Source: Elusimicrobia bacterium GWB2_63_16 (GTDB lineage: Bacteria > Elusimicrobiota > Elusimicrobia > Elusimicrobiales > UBA9959). From it: a stretch of DNA of 32,505 nt. Under the pieces are notes generated by a model. It was not told where the DNA came from, searched no databases, and saw only the letters and a list, made by a program, of their open reading frames with translations. Below are positions 16,301 through 22,926 of the stretch, piece after piece. Position numbers and translations under genes: made by a program. Positions within the stretch are counted from its first letter, which is position 1. Every line of letters starts with the position of its first letter. The stretch is taken from NCBI GenBank assembly GCA_001799715.1, contig MGTZ01000043.1, positions 1-32,505 on the forward strand. The letters are read 5' to 3'.

Positions 16301-16538
16301 CTGCTACGTCGGCACCTCGGGCTTCAAAGCCGGCGCCTCCGCCCGTTGTGAGCGCGAACTGGCTACCCGTACGGCTACCACCGTGTTGACGGCCCGCGCC
16401 TGGAGAGATGATGTGATTTCCTCCACTGATGCGGCTTACCGCGCTACGCTCCTTGGCAACCTCGCCAACGAGCGCGGCACGGCCTATGGATGGGTTTCCA
16501 CGTGCCTGCGCACCATCCCCGCCGGCTGCAGCAAGTAA
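13335..16538 (+). CDS. Unrecognised large membrane-anchored protein with coiled-coil-like and Cys-containing extracytoplasmic region
   Basis: 1067 residues, the largest gene here. The N-terminus MNFYNEDEKKAGIP resembles those of the 8397 and 9862 products. One membrane helix (~54-72, MAFVAIGLSVLVMAPVA) is followed by a Ser/Ala/Gly-rich linker and a weak match to the shared central segment (~238-271). A helix-prone region (~300-366) precedes a small Cys module (KYCWVPAGGYTLVG to YCPCGY, ~378-433). Helical, charged sequence (~455-800) resembles coiled coil. Seven four-residue GN-x-S repeats follow (~818-845), then more helix and a Cys-containing C-terminus. Twelve cysteines, all after the membrane helix. 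Function unknown. It has its own promoter, a strong Shine-Dalgarno and a terminator directly after it. A long fibrous or adhesin-like part of the same envelope system is possible, but not shown. Confidence 0.87.
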   Translation: MNFYNEDEKKAGIPVIPGAASPFRKTSAFGKAPMFSRAAGSFVDRLKNLSRRDMAFVAIGLSVLVMAPVAEYMISQPSQDNVLKGNDFAQRHGDAGPFEPGINGLSQGSADGSGEVITPLTSRDPASLILGAQSSQPVLPPAVTAPPSSSWRDAVTDSGRAAFSAASKSVGAPTVIPRMASTLRGMSFFGGDNTSRTSGTLSGGKIIDDAKSASSKAAKRSMIGPVAMAGYKGVATGNPNSSSKGAFEKLRGAADKSASNFSGGSAMGSLDKAAADAVQIGAGAGGSGGLGEGDKTKGANNYDNKYKHERSGESLAEAAAKARQQKALEWEFFKKYEIKKTIVNAVVNAFATTLGKFLTSQMEDALGMSSPPPKAKYCWVPAGGYTLVGSAEKPSSADTQACKDKGATKSGVVVLAAGKESSAAGQVLYCPCGYANEPITGKNTDASTSDPAADKPLGDQAAAKQEAFDEIIHNIVTETARVEKDADDAKELAGGLKNIAANFDAFAGQKLASLDPLQKNKQAASAELGVYSGNMDKAQGQYDAIEKKHGAFSGQVDKLNAAIKTSGTGDAATYDCSGVATTGEEGKKAVLAPETCKKIATDIAKWKVTSKDSLDAVRVKMTSHRNSYGEYERQVGFVDKHITNISTMYDGITELYRSAPALDNPETPSLEKAVARLKALTGRPEKEGETLQAGTIALKQATDLRALDWKLVWEKHHKFDNSGAEKNETTAWAAQQANISVGKPTEDTSAEDVISNYMRSSNIISSMKGRYSDLALIEGEVSGIETAMNRFKSDLVAQKVDGASYFPSAKPDNPVNGGNDSGNDSGNDSGNDSGNGSGNGSGNASGVTNAATARADSVLSDGTQRMALNQPVLDGISSRSDNCTSTECKGRMADARTAMGDMTTKIGEIQELQRKAMQPGANVAQLDAEIQQKQRELHAADTRFDEASKRVAALEGYRPPKPPTQPTADQIAKQQDINKAELHVRAIDACYVGTSGFKAGASARCERELATRTATTVLTARAWRDDVISSTDAAYRATLLGNLANERGTAYGWVSTCLRTIPAGCSK
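15786..15869 (+). repeat. Seven 12-bp tandem repeats inside the 13335 gene
   Basis: The unit GGCAACGACTCG occurs four times exactly (15786-15833) and three times with changes (15834-15869). It encodes Gly-Asn-Asp-Ser, then Gly-Asn-Gly-Ser twice and Gly-Asn-Ala-Ser. Because the unit is a multiple of three, copy-number changes would alter linker length without a frameshift. Confidence 0.95.
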
Positions 16539-16561
16539 AGTAGCGCTGTAAACATCAATGG

Positions 16562-16596
16562 AGCGCCCCCGGCAGAGCCGGGGGCGCTTCTTTTTA
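16562..16596 (+). terminator. Intrinsic terminator after the 13335 gene
   Basis: A perfect 12-bp stem (AGCGCCCCCGGC / GCCGGGGGCGCT, 16562-16573 and 16577-16588), a 3-base loop, then TCTTTTT. It starts 23 bases after the stop codon. Confidence 0.93.
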
Positions 16597-16634
16597 TGCT
16601 GGAAAAGCCACCGGCAAAACCGGGGTTTTTTTAT

Positions 16635-16664
16635 TTTTTGCCGCATTGGCAAAAATCGTATAAT
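16635..16664 (+). promoter_or_regulatory. Promoter with overlapping inverted repeat for the outer-membrane protein gene
   Basis: TATAAT (16659-16664, perfect) with a weak TTGCCG (16638-16643) 15 bases upstream. TTTTTGCC (16635-16642) and GGCAAAAA (16648-16655) form an 8-bp inverted repeat with a 5-base centre that covers the -35 region and spacer. This could be an operator for a dimeric regulator. Confidence 0.6.
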
Positions 16665-16701
16665 GTTGGTGAGGCTAAAGTCTCATAAAAGGGGAAAAAC
16701 G

Positions 16702-17574
16702 ATGAAAAAGACCATATTTGCGGCGGCCATGGTAGCGGCTCTCGGGCTCAACGCTTCGGCGCTGTATTTCGACGGCGGCGTGACCGGCACTACCGGCCCC
16801 GACGGCTACCGGGGCACCAAGCTGGACCTCATTATCGGGGAAGGGGACCTGGCCTTCAATCCTTCCATGACCAGCTACACCTCCGACGCCCTCGACAAGA
16901 CCTACCGCACCTGGGGTCTGCGCGGCGCCTGGGAGAGCGACAAGTACACCATCGGCGGCGAGGCCGGCCTGACCCCCGAGGTCAACGGCTACGAGAACAA
17001 GTACGTGGGCGGCGACATCACCATCAGCCTCACCCCGACCTCCGGCGGCAAGGCCCGCCTGGCCGGCCCCGGCGCCCGCAGCACGGCCCGCGGCGGCGAG
17101 GGCGTGGCCCGGGTGGACATAGGCGCGGCGCTGAAGCATACCATGCACACGCAGACGGCGGGCACCTCCGACCTTGAGACCGCCCAGACCGCGGCCACGC
17201 TGTTCGCCGGCGCCAAGGTGCTGATGCTGAACCTCTCCGCCTCGTACACCGGCTACAGCTACGGCGACGAGGACGCGCTGCCCCAGGGCTTCACCCCCGG
17301 CCACACCTTCGTGACCAGCGCCAAGCCCCGCTCCAGCGTCAACGCCCGCGTGGACATCCCGTCCACCCTGCCCATGGTGACGCCCTTCGCCGGCTACACC
17401 GTGACCAAGTACAAGGGCGGCAGCGCCGCGGCCGAGACCGACGAGAGCTCCGCCATCCTGTTGGGCGGCTATGTGGACCTGAACATGGTGGTCGCCAACG
17501 TGACCTACCAGATCCTCAACTACGCCGGCAACACCGACAGCTTCGTCTCCATCGGCGCCGGCATAAAGTTCTAA
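16702..17574 (+). CDS. Probable outer-membrane beta-barrel protein
   Basis: 290 residues. The start at 16702 is preferred over in-frame upstream codons: AAGGGG lies seven bases before it, the promoter at 16659-16664 would exclude the longer form, and it yields a clean signal peptide (MKKTIFAAAMVAALGLNASA, cleavage before LYFDGG). The mature part is rich in alternating hydrophobic/polar strands with Gly, Tyr and Thr (for example LNLSASYTGYSYGDED, VTPFAGYTVTKYKGG, VVANVTYQILNYAG). It ends in FVSIGAGIKF, with a terminal aromatic residue as in outer-membrane barrels. No specific family recognised. It is flanked by intrinsic terminators, so it is a single-gene transcript. Its position directly after the low-complexity cluster may be coincidental or may indicate an outer-membrane partner. 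Confidence 0.85.
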   Translation: MKKTIFAAAMVAALGLNASALYFDGGVTGTTGPDGYRGTKLDLIIGEGDLAFNPSMTSYTSDALDKTYRTWGLRGAWESDKYTIGGEAGLTPEVNGYENKYVGGDITISLTPTSGGKARLAGPGARSTARGGEGVARVDIGAALKHTMHTQTAGTSDLETAQTAATLFAGAKVLMLNLSASYTGYSYGDEDALPQGFTPGHTFVTSAKPRSSVNARVDIPSTLPMVTPFAGYTVTKYKGGSAAAETDESSAILLGGYVDLNMVVANVTYQILNYAGNTDSFVSIGAGIKF

Positions 17575-17584
17575 ACAGGCATCC

Positions 17585-17618
17585 GCCGGCCGGGGGTCCT
17601 CCTCCGGCCGGCCGTTTT
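17585..17618 (+). terminator. Intrinsic terminator after the outer-membrane protein gene
   Basis: GCCGGCCGG (17585-17593) and CCGGCCGGC (17604-17612) form a perfect 9-bp stem with a 10-base loop, followed by G-TTTT. It ends ~23 bases before dnaX. Confidence 0.85.
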
Positions 17619-17640
17619 CTCCCTCGGTAAAGAAACCTTT

Positions 17641-19344
17641 ATGTACGAAAATCTTGCCACCAAGTACCGGCCAGGCGACCTCACCGAGGTGATGGGCCAG
17701 GAAACCATCAAAACTACCCTGCAGAACGCCGTTAAACTGGGCCGCGTGGCCCACTCCTACGTTTTCTACGGCCAGCGCGGCTGCGGCAAGACCACCATAG
17801 CCCGCATCCTGGCGCGCACGCTCAACTGCCACAAACCCAAGGACGGGGTTCCCTGCGGTAAATGTCCCTCCTGCACGGAGATCGCCGAGAGCAAGTCGCT
17901 CGACGTCATAGAGATAGACGCTGCCTCCAACACGCAGGTGGACAAGGTGCGCAGCGTGATCGTGGACCAGGCCTCCTTCGCGCCTTCGCGCGACAAATAC
18001 AAGATCTACATCCTCGACGAAGTGCACATGCTCTCCACCGGCGCCTTCAACGCGCTGCTCAAGACCGTGGAAGAGCCGCCGGCGCACGTGGTGTTCATCA
18101 TGGCCACCACCGAACAGAACAAGGTGCCGGTCACCATCCTCTCCCGCTCGCAGTGCTTCCGCTTCCGCCCCATCTCCGACGCCGACATCATAGCGCGCCT
18201 CAAGACCGTGACCGCGGCCGAAAAGATGAAGGCCGAGCCCGAGGCGCTGCGCCTGATAGCCCGCTCCTCGGGCGGCGCCCTGCGCGACGCGCTCACCATG
18301 CTCGACCGCGCGGCCTCCTTCGGCCACGGCGAGATCAAGGCCGACCTGATCAACGAGCTGCTGGGCTATCCGGGCGGCGAGAGCGTGAACGCCATGGCGC
18401 TGTCGCTGGTCAACCGCGACGCCGCCGCGCTGCACGCCGCCTTCGACCGGCTCAACGCCGAGGGCTACGACGCGCTGGCCTCGCTGCGCGAGCTGCGCAA
18501 TAACTTCGCGGAGGCCTTCCTGGCCGCGCAGGGCTTCAACGAGGGCGAGCCCATAAAGAACCTGCCCAAGGGCGTGAGCCCGGCGCTGCTGGCGCGCCTG
18601 TCGCGCAAGCTCAACATCATCGTGGAGGAAGTGAAGTTCTCCGATTCCCCGGCCCTGTCAGCCGAGATCGCCCTGTTCACACTGATAGAGACGCCGCAGG
18701 ACCTGGAGGCGCTGGTGCGCCGCCTGGAAGCCCTGGAGACGGGCGCCGCCTCCGGCGCGCCCGTCCAGCCCGCGCCGGCCTCCGCGCAAAAAAAAAATGA
18801 TTTCGTGACGCCCCCGGCCCCGGCCGCGGCGTCCCCGGCGCCCGCCCAAGCGGCCGCCGAGGCCCCTGCGGCGGCGCCCGCGGGGCAGCGGAGCGGAGCG
18901 GACGCCTGGAAGCGACTGCTGGGCCAGGCCTCGTCGCGCAAGCCCGCCCTCTACAATATACTGCTGTCGGTGAAGATCGTCTTCGCCGAGGAGAACAAGT
19001 GGCGGCTGCTCAGCGGCAACAAGTTCGAGACCTCGATGATAGAGACCGCCCGCGCCGAGCTGGAGGAGATGCTGGAGAAATTCGCCGGCCGGCGCATCGC
19101 GCTGGTACCCGAGTTCGCCCAGGCCCCGGCCCAGGGGGCCCAGGAGTTCTCCGCACCCGAGGACACCGGTTCCGAGGAGCCGACCATGGCCGACCTCTCC
19201 GACGAGGAGGCCAGCCAGGACGCGCCCCCGGCCCCCAAGTCACCGCACGCGCCCAGGCAGGTGGTCGCCGGCACCGAGCCGGAGCTCAAGCACCTGGCTA
19301 AAGTCTTTCACGGCCGCATCACCCGCATAGACAAGGTTAAATGA
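17641..19344 (+). CDS. dnaX: DNA polymerase III subunit gamma/tau
   Basis: 567 residues. This clamp-loader ATPase loads the beta clamp onto primed DNA in the replisome. Visible: Walker A GQRGCGKTT (44-52), a four-Cys zinc module (Cys63, Cys72, Cys75, Cys78 in CGKCPSC), Walker B/DEVH-type box YILDEVHMLS (~123-132), ALLKTVEEPP (~138-147) and the sensor/arginine-finger segment ILSRSQCFRFRP (~166-177). A Pro/Ala-rich linker (~375-415) containing an A9 run (18786-18794) separates the AAA+ core from a C-terminal domain like domain IV/V of tau. The run AAAAAAAAA in the linker could allow programmed slippage to a shorter gamma form, as known for dnaX of some bacteria; this is inference. The recR start overlaps its stop codon by four bases. 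No clear promoter is seen between the upstream terminator and the ATG. Confidence 0.96.
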   Translation: MYENLATKYRPGDLTEVMGQETIKTTLQNAVKLGRVAHSYVFYGQRGCGKTTIARILARTLNCHKPKDGVPCGKCPSCTEIAESKSLDVIEIDAASNTQVDKVRSVIVDQASFAPSRDKYKIYILDEVHMLSTGAFNALLKTVEEPPAHVVFIMATTEQNKVPVTILSRSQCFRFRPISDADIIARLKTVTAAEKMKAEPEALRLIARSSGGALRDALTMLDRAASFGHGEIKADLINELLGYPGGESVNAMALSLVNRDAAALHAAFDRLNAEGYDALASLRELRNNFAEAFLAAQGFNEGEPIKNLPKGVSPALLARLSRKLNIIVEEVKFSDSPALSAEIALFTLIETPQDLEALVRRLEALETGAASGAPVQPAPASAQKKNDFVTPPAPAAASPAPAQAAAEAPAAAPAGQRSGADAWKRLLGQASSRKPALYNILLSVKIVFAEENKWRLLSGNKFETSMIETARAELEEMLEKFAGRRIALVPEFAQAPAQGAQEFSAPEDTGSEEPTMADLSDEEASQDAPPAPKSPHAPRQVVAGTEPELKHLAKVFHGRITRIDKVK

Positions 19345-19934
19345 AAGCGCTCGAAAAGATCATCGGCATCTTCCGCCGTTTCCCCGGCGTCGGCCCCAAG
19401 CAGGCCGAGCGCTTCGCCATGTACGTGGTGAAGGCCTCCCCCGGCGAGGTGGAGAGCATGGTGGAGGCCCTGCGCGAGGTGAAGGCCCTGGTCAAGTACT
19501 GCCCGGACTGCTACAACTACGCCGAGGGCGGCCTCTGCCCCATCTGCGCCGACCAGAACCGCGACCGCTCCCTCATCTGCGTCGTGGAGCGCCCGCAGGA
19601 CCTGGCCGCCATAGAGAAAGCCAAAAGTTTTTCAGGCGTCTACCACGTGCTGCACGGCGCCGTCTCCCCGGTGGCGGGCGTCTCTCCGGACCAGATCCGG
19701 ATGAAGGAACTGCTGGACCGCGTGCGCGCCTCCGACGGCGCCGTCAAGGAAGTCATCATCGCCACCAACCCGGACGCCGACGGCGAAGCCACGGCCATGT
19801 ACCTGACGCGCCTGCTCAAGCCTTACGTGGAGGGCATTACCCGTATAGCCTATGGCGTGCCGCTGGGCGGCGACATAGACTACATGGACGAGGTCACCCT
19901 CGGCTACGCGCTCAAGGGCCGCATAAAGATTTAG
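19341..19934 (+). CDS. recR: Recombination mediator protein RecR
   Basis: 197 residues, the normal size. RecR acts with RecO (and RecF) to load RecA on SSB-coated gaps. It shows the N-terminal helix-hairpin-helix FRRFPGVGPKQAERFA (~11-26), the zinc finger CPDC...CPIC (Cys54, 57, 66, 69), and the Toprim region with VVERPQDLAAIE (~81-92) and ATNPDADGEATAMYL (~141-155), followed by YGVPLGGDIDYMDEVTLGYAL. The start codon overlaps the dnaX stop (ATGA), so the two are translationally coupled. In many bacteria ybaB lies between dnaX and recR; here it is absent. Confidence 0.97.
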   Translation: MKALEKIIGIFRRFPGVGPKQAERFAMYVVKASPGEVESMVEALREVKALVKYCPDCYNYAEGGLCPICADQNRDRSLICVVERPQDLAAIEKAKSFSGVYHVLHGAVSPVAGVSPDQIRMKELLDRVRASDGAVKEVIIATNPDADGEATAMYLTRLLKPYVEGITRIAYGVPLGGDIDYMDEVTLGYALKGRIKI

Positions 19935-19993
19935 GGCGGGTCAGCAATTACATCCTGTAACTCCTCATAGCCGGCGTTCCCGCGCTACGCGCT

Positions 19994-21910
19994 ATGCATT
20001 TTTCATACTACCGCAGGCCGCTGTTCCTCCTGCTGCTGGCTTACTCGGCCGGCATCTTCGCTTTCCGCGGGCGGCTGCTGCGGCCGCCGGCGGAGCTGCC
20101 TTTCGATCTGCCGCGGGCGGGGGCGCTGGTGCAAGGCCGGGTGACCGAATACCCGGTGGCCGTGCCCGGCGGGCTGCGTTTCTCCCTGGAGACGGTCTCG
20201 GTCTATGGCCGGCCGCTGAGGACAGGGCTTATGGTCTACGCCCGCGGCGACGCAGGCGGCGCCTCGTACGGCGACACGGTCTCCCTGCTGGCCGACCTGG
20301 AAAGCCCGCCTGGCGCCTCGGCGCCGGGCAGCCTGGACTGGCGCGACTACCTGGCCCGGCGCGGTATAGCGGCCCAGGCGCGCGGAGCCGATCTGGAGGT
20401 GGTCAGGCCGGCCGGCCCGGTACTGCGGCTGGCGCGCCGCTTCCGTTCCTCGGCCCTGGCCTCTTTTCGCGCGGGGCTGGAGCCCGGCGCCGCAGCGGTG
20501 TTCGGCGGCGTGGTGCTGGGGGAGAAGAAAAGCGTGCCGCCGGAGTTGAAGTCGGCCTTCCAGGATTCCGGCGCGATGCATTTGCTGGTGGCGTCGGGTT
20601 CCAACGTGGGCTTCGTGGTGGCGGTGGTCTACTTTCTCGCTTCGCGTCTGGGGCTGCGCCGCCGTTACGCGGGGCTGGCAGCGCTGGGCCTGGCCGGTTT
20701 CTATGTGCTGGCGGCGGGGCTGGACGCGCCGCTGGTGCGGGCCTACCTGATGTTCGCGGCCGGCCTGACGGCCTGGCTATTGCGGCGCGAGAGCGGCGCT
20801 TTCCACGCGCTGACGGCGGCCGCCCTGCTGATACTGGTGCCGGCCCCGCGCTACCTCTTCGACGCAGGCTTCCAGATGTCTTTCCTGGCGGCCTACGGCC
20901 TGACCGTGGGCCTGGCCCTGTGGGGCCGCCGGTTGCCGCCCGGGTTGCCGGGGCGGGCCCTGGGCCTGCTGCTGGTCAGCTTCTTCGCCCAGCTCTGCCT
21001 TTATCCGCTGCTGGCCCTCTACTTCCACAAGATCTCGCTGGTCTCGCTGCTCTCCAACATGGTGCTGGTGCCTGCCTCCGGCGCAGCCATGGCGCTGGGC
21101 TTCCTGCTGGCCCTGACGGGCGGGCCGCTGTTCGGCGCTCTGGCCTGGGCGGCGGGCCTGTTCATGAGCTTTTTCATAGGCGCGGTCAAATTCTTCGCCG
21201 GCCTGCCTTTCGCTTCCGTCAGCGTGCCGGAGCCTTCGCCGCTGCTGGTGACCGGGTTCTTTGCTCTGGCGCTGGCGCTGCTCCACGCTCCGCTGCTGGG
21301 GGCCAACCGCAAACTGTACGTTCCGGCCTGCCTGGGGCTGGCGCTGATGGGGGCCGGCCTCTCCGCCGGCCCGGTCGGCGCCCGGCCCGCCGGCTACCGC
21401 GTGTCGCTGTTCGGGGACTCCGACACCAGCAGCGCGCTGGTCGCCGGGCCGGGCGGGCTTTACCTGGTGAATCCGGGGGTTAATCATAAGGCTCTGGCCG
21501 ACGCCGTGCTGGCGCAGGGCGCGCGCTCGCTGCGGGGCGTGCTGCTGACCTCGCTGGAGGAGAAGAATTACAGCGGCCTGCCCGGCCTGGGCGCCGCGGT
21601 GGGGATCGAAAAAGTGTTCCTGCCGCCGGGGCCCCTGCCTCCGGCGCTGGCCTCCGCGCTGCCGGCCGGGGCCGGGCGCGTGAGACTGTGGCCCGGCGAG
21701 ACGGCGGCGGGGGTAAAGGCCGCCTGGGACGGCGACCCCGGTTATACGGGCCGGGCGGATAAGGTGGTCTGGGAGATCGGGGCCGTCAGGATAGGGCTCG
21801 AGGGGGCTTTGGCCGAGCGGGTCTGCGGGCCCTACGCTGCGGCCTCGGCTGGCGGCAAAAAAACGGCCGTCCTGGAGTTCGACCTCCCGGACGGCGCTTG
21901 CCCTGAATGA
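19994..21910 (+). CDS. comEC: ComEC/Rec2-type DNA uptake channel with degenerate C-terminal hydrolase-like domain
   Basis: 638 residues. ComEC forms the inner-membrane channel for single-stranded DNA during natural transformation. Seen in order: two N-terminal hydrophobic segments, an OB-like soluble domain (~45-140), the Competence domain with GGVVLGEKKSVPPELKSAF (~168-186) and SGAMHLLVASGSNVGFVVAV (~190-209), and about nine further membrane helices to ~455. The C-terminal ~170 residues look like the family's metallo-beta-lactamase domain (YRVSLFGDSDTSSALVAGPG; LRGVLLTSLEEKNYSGLPGL). However, the His-x-His-x-Asp-His metal motif expected at LTH.D.DH.GG is replaced by TSLEEKNYSGL. No Shine-Dalgarno sequence precedes the ATG. 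It is 60 bases downstream of recR and converges on the ferritin-like gene with one base between stop codons. Confidence 0.9.
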   Translation: MHFSYYRRPLFLLLLAYSAGIFAFRGRLLRPPAELPFDLPRAGALVQGRVTEYPVAVPGGLRFSLETVSVYGRPLRTGLMVYARGDAGGASYGDTVSLLADLESPPGASAPGSLDWRDYLARRGIAAQARGADLEVVRPAGPVLRLARRFRSSALASFRAGLEPGAAAVFGGVVLGEKKSVPPELKSAFQDSGAMHLLVASGSNVGFVVAVVYFLASRLGLRRRYAGLAALGLAGFYVLAAGLDAPLVRAYLMFAAGLTAWLLRRESGAFHALTAAALLILVPAPRYLFDAGFQMSFLAAYGLTVGLALWGRRLPPGLPGRALGLLLVSFFAQLCLYPLLALYFHKISLVSLLSNMVLVPASGAAMALGFLLALTGGPLFGALAWAAGLFMSFFIGAVKFFAGLPFASVSVPEPSPLLVTGFFALALALLHAPLLGANRKLYVPACLGLALMGAGLSAGPVGARPAGYRVSLFGDSDTSSALVAGPGGLYLVNPGVNHKALADAVLAQGARSLRGVLLTSLEEKNYSGLPGLGAAVGIEKVFLPPGPLPPALASALPAGAGRVRLWPGETAAGVKAAWDGDPGYTGRADKVVWEIGAVRIGLEGALAERVCGPYAAASAGGKKTAVLEFDLPDGACPE

Positions 21911-21911
21911 A

Positions 21912-22499
21912 CTACTTAATGTGCGGGTAGGCCTCGCGCAGCCTGGCCTCGTGGTTATGCTCTTCTTCCACCAGCCGGCGCATGTGTGCGCGTTTCCAGG
22001 CCTGCGGGAAGGCCTGCTCGAAAAGAGCGTAGAATTCCGCCGTCTTGATCTCCTGCCGTATGGCGAAGGCGGCGAGCTCGTCCTCGGCGGCGTTCTCGCC
22101 GGGAGGGTCGGCGAAGAAGCCGGCCTTCTTCACCCGCTCCATGAAGGCGGGCCATTCGGTCAAATGCGGCGGGAGAGGGCGCCATTTGGCTATCTGGTCC
22201 TGTATGATGCCCCGGTGTATCCCTTCCTGTTCGGCCAGCCAGGCGCAGAGTCTTTTGGTCTCGGGCTTGGCCGCTTTCAATTCCATTTTGGCGTACAGCG
22301 CCTCGCCTTTTTCCTCCATCAGCGCGGCCAGGCGGAACAGGTCGCGCAGTTTGACATTCTCGCCGTAATCGCCGAAGGCGCTGCCCTTGGCCGGCGCGGC
22401 GTCGGCCGCTCCGTTGCGGCGCAGGAAAAAGACGGCCAGGGCTATGACCAGGCCGAGGGCGGCTGCCGCGGACATGTAAATGGGGTTTTCCATAGGCAT
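21912..22499 (-). CDS. Membrane-anchored ferritin-like (rubrerythrin-type) diiron protein
   Basis: 195 residues. One N-terminal membrane helix (~9-26) precedes a four-helix ferritin-like domain. Putative diiron ligands are visible: MEEKGEALY (~61-69), EGIHRG with Glu92-x-x-His95, IRQEIKTAEFY (~147-157) and EEEHNHEARL with Glu180-x-x-His183, that is two Glu...ExxH halves as in rubrerythrins. Such proteins handle peroxide or iron; the anchor would tether it to the cytoplasmic membrane. No rubredoxin domain is present. Two ATGs are possible: 22499 and 22493 (MENPIYMS). A TATAAT on the minus strand at 22505-22500 would place transcription start exactly at the second ATG, which favours 22493 for a leaderless mRNA. 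Read-through from arfB, 13 bases upstream, is also possible. With fprA it suggests oxygen or peroxide defence. Confidence 0.83.
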   Translation of the reverse strand: MPMENPIYMSAAAALGLVIALAVFFLRRNGAADAAPAKGSAFGDYGENVKLRDLFRLAALMEEKGEALYAKMELKAAKPETKRLCAWLAEQEGIHRGIIQDQIAKWRPLPPHLTEWPAFMERVKKAGFFADPPGENAAEDELAAFAIRQEIKTAEFYALFEQAFPQAWKRAHMRRLVEEEHNHEARLREAYPHIK

Positions 22500-22505
22500 A
22501 TTATA
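22500..22505 (-). promoter_or_regulatory. -10 hexamer for a leaderless ferritin-like transcript
   Basis: TATAAT (perfect) on the minus strand, in the 13-base gap after arfB. Counting seven bases downstream of the hexamer gives base 22493, the A of the second in-frame ATG. Confidence 0.5.
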
Positions 22506-22512
22506 CTAAAGA

Positions 22513-22920
22513 CTATTCGAAGTCTCCGCCGCGGGAGCGCTTGACGTCAGAACGGCGCTTCTTGCCCTCTATGCGCCGCTGCTTGGACCCGAAGGTGGGC
22601 CGCGTGGGACGACGGTGTTTGGGCGGACGCAGCGCGCGGCTTACCAGCTCGGCCAGCCGCGCCCGGGCCGCCTGACGGTTCTGTTCCTGCGTGCGGTACT
22701 CGCTGGCGGTTAGCAGGATGTCGCCCTCTTCGGTCAGCTTGGAGCCGGCCAGTTCCTTGAGGCGCTCCTGCGCCGCGAGGGGCAGGCCTGACAGGCGCGG
22801 GAAGAAGCGCAGCTGCACCGAGGTGGCCACCTTGTTGACGTTCTGCCCGCCGTGCCCGCCGCTGCGCACGAACTTCTCCTCGAACGAGCCCGGGGGGAGG
22901 GGGAAAGCTCTCTCTTCCAT
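22513..22920 (-). CDS. arfB: Peptidyl-tRNA hydrolase ArfB (ribosome rescue)
   Basis: 135 residues, close to the ~140 of Escherichia coli YaeJ. ArfB hydrolyses peptidyl-tRNA on stalled ribosomes that lack a stop codon. The catalytic release-factor motif GGQ is present at residues 24-26 within FVRSGGHGGQNVNKVAT. The C-terminal tail is basic and rich in Arg/Lys (GSKQRRIEGKKRRSDVKRSR), as needed to enter the empty mRNA channel. The absence of codon-recognition domains separates it from RF1/RF2. The ATG at 22920 has no Shine-Dalgarno sequence; an extended -10 lies exactly where a leaderless start would need it. Confidence 0.95.
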   Translation of the reverse strand: MEERAFPLPPGSFEEKFVRSGGHGGQNVNKVATSVQLRFFPRLSGLPLAAQERLKELAGSKLTEEGDILLTASEYRTQEQNRQAARARLAELVSRALRPPKHRRPTRPTFGSKQRRIEGKKRRSDVKRSRGGDFE

Positions 22921-22926
22921 GCGTCT

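Noticed and set aside
16675-18435. 586-residue open frame on the minus strand
   Set aside because: Runs antisense through the outer-membrane protein gene, a terminator and dnaX; composition typical of shadow frames.
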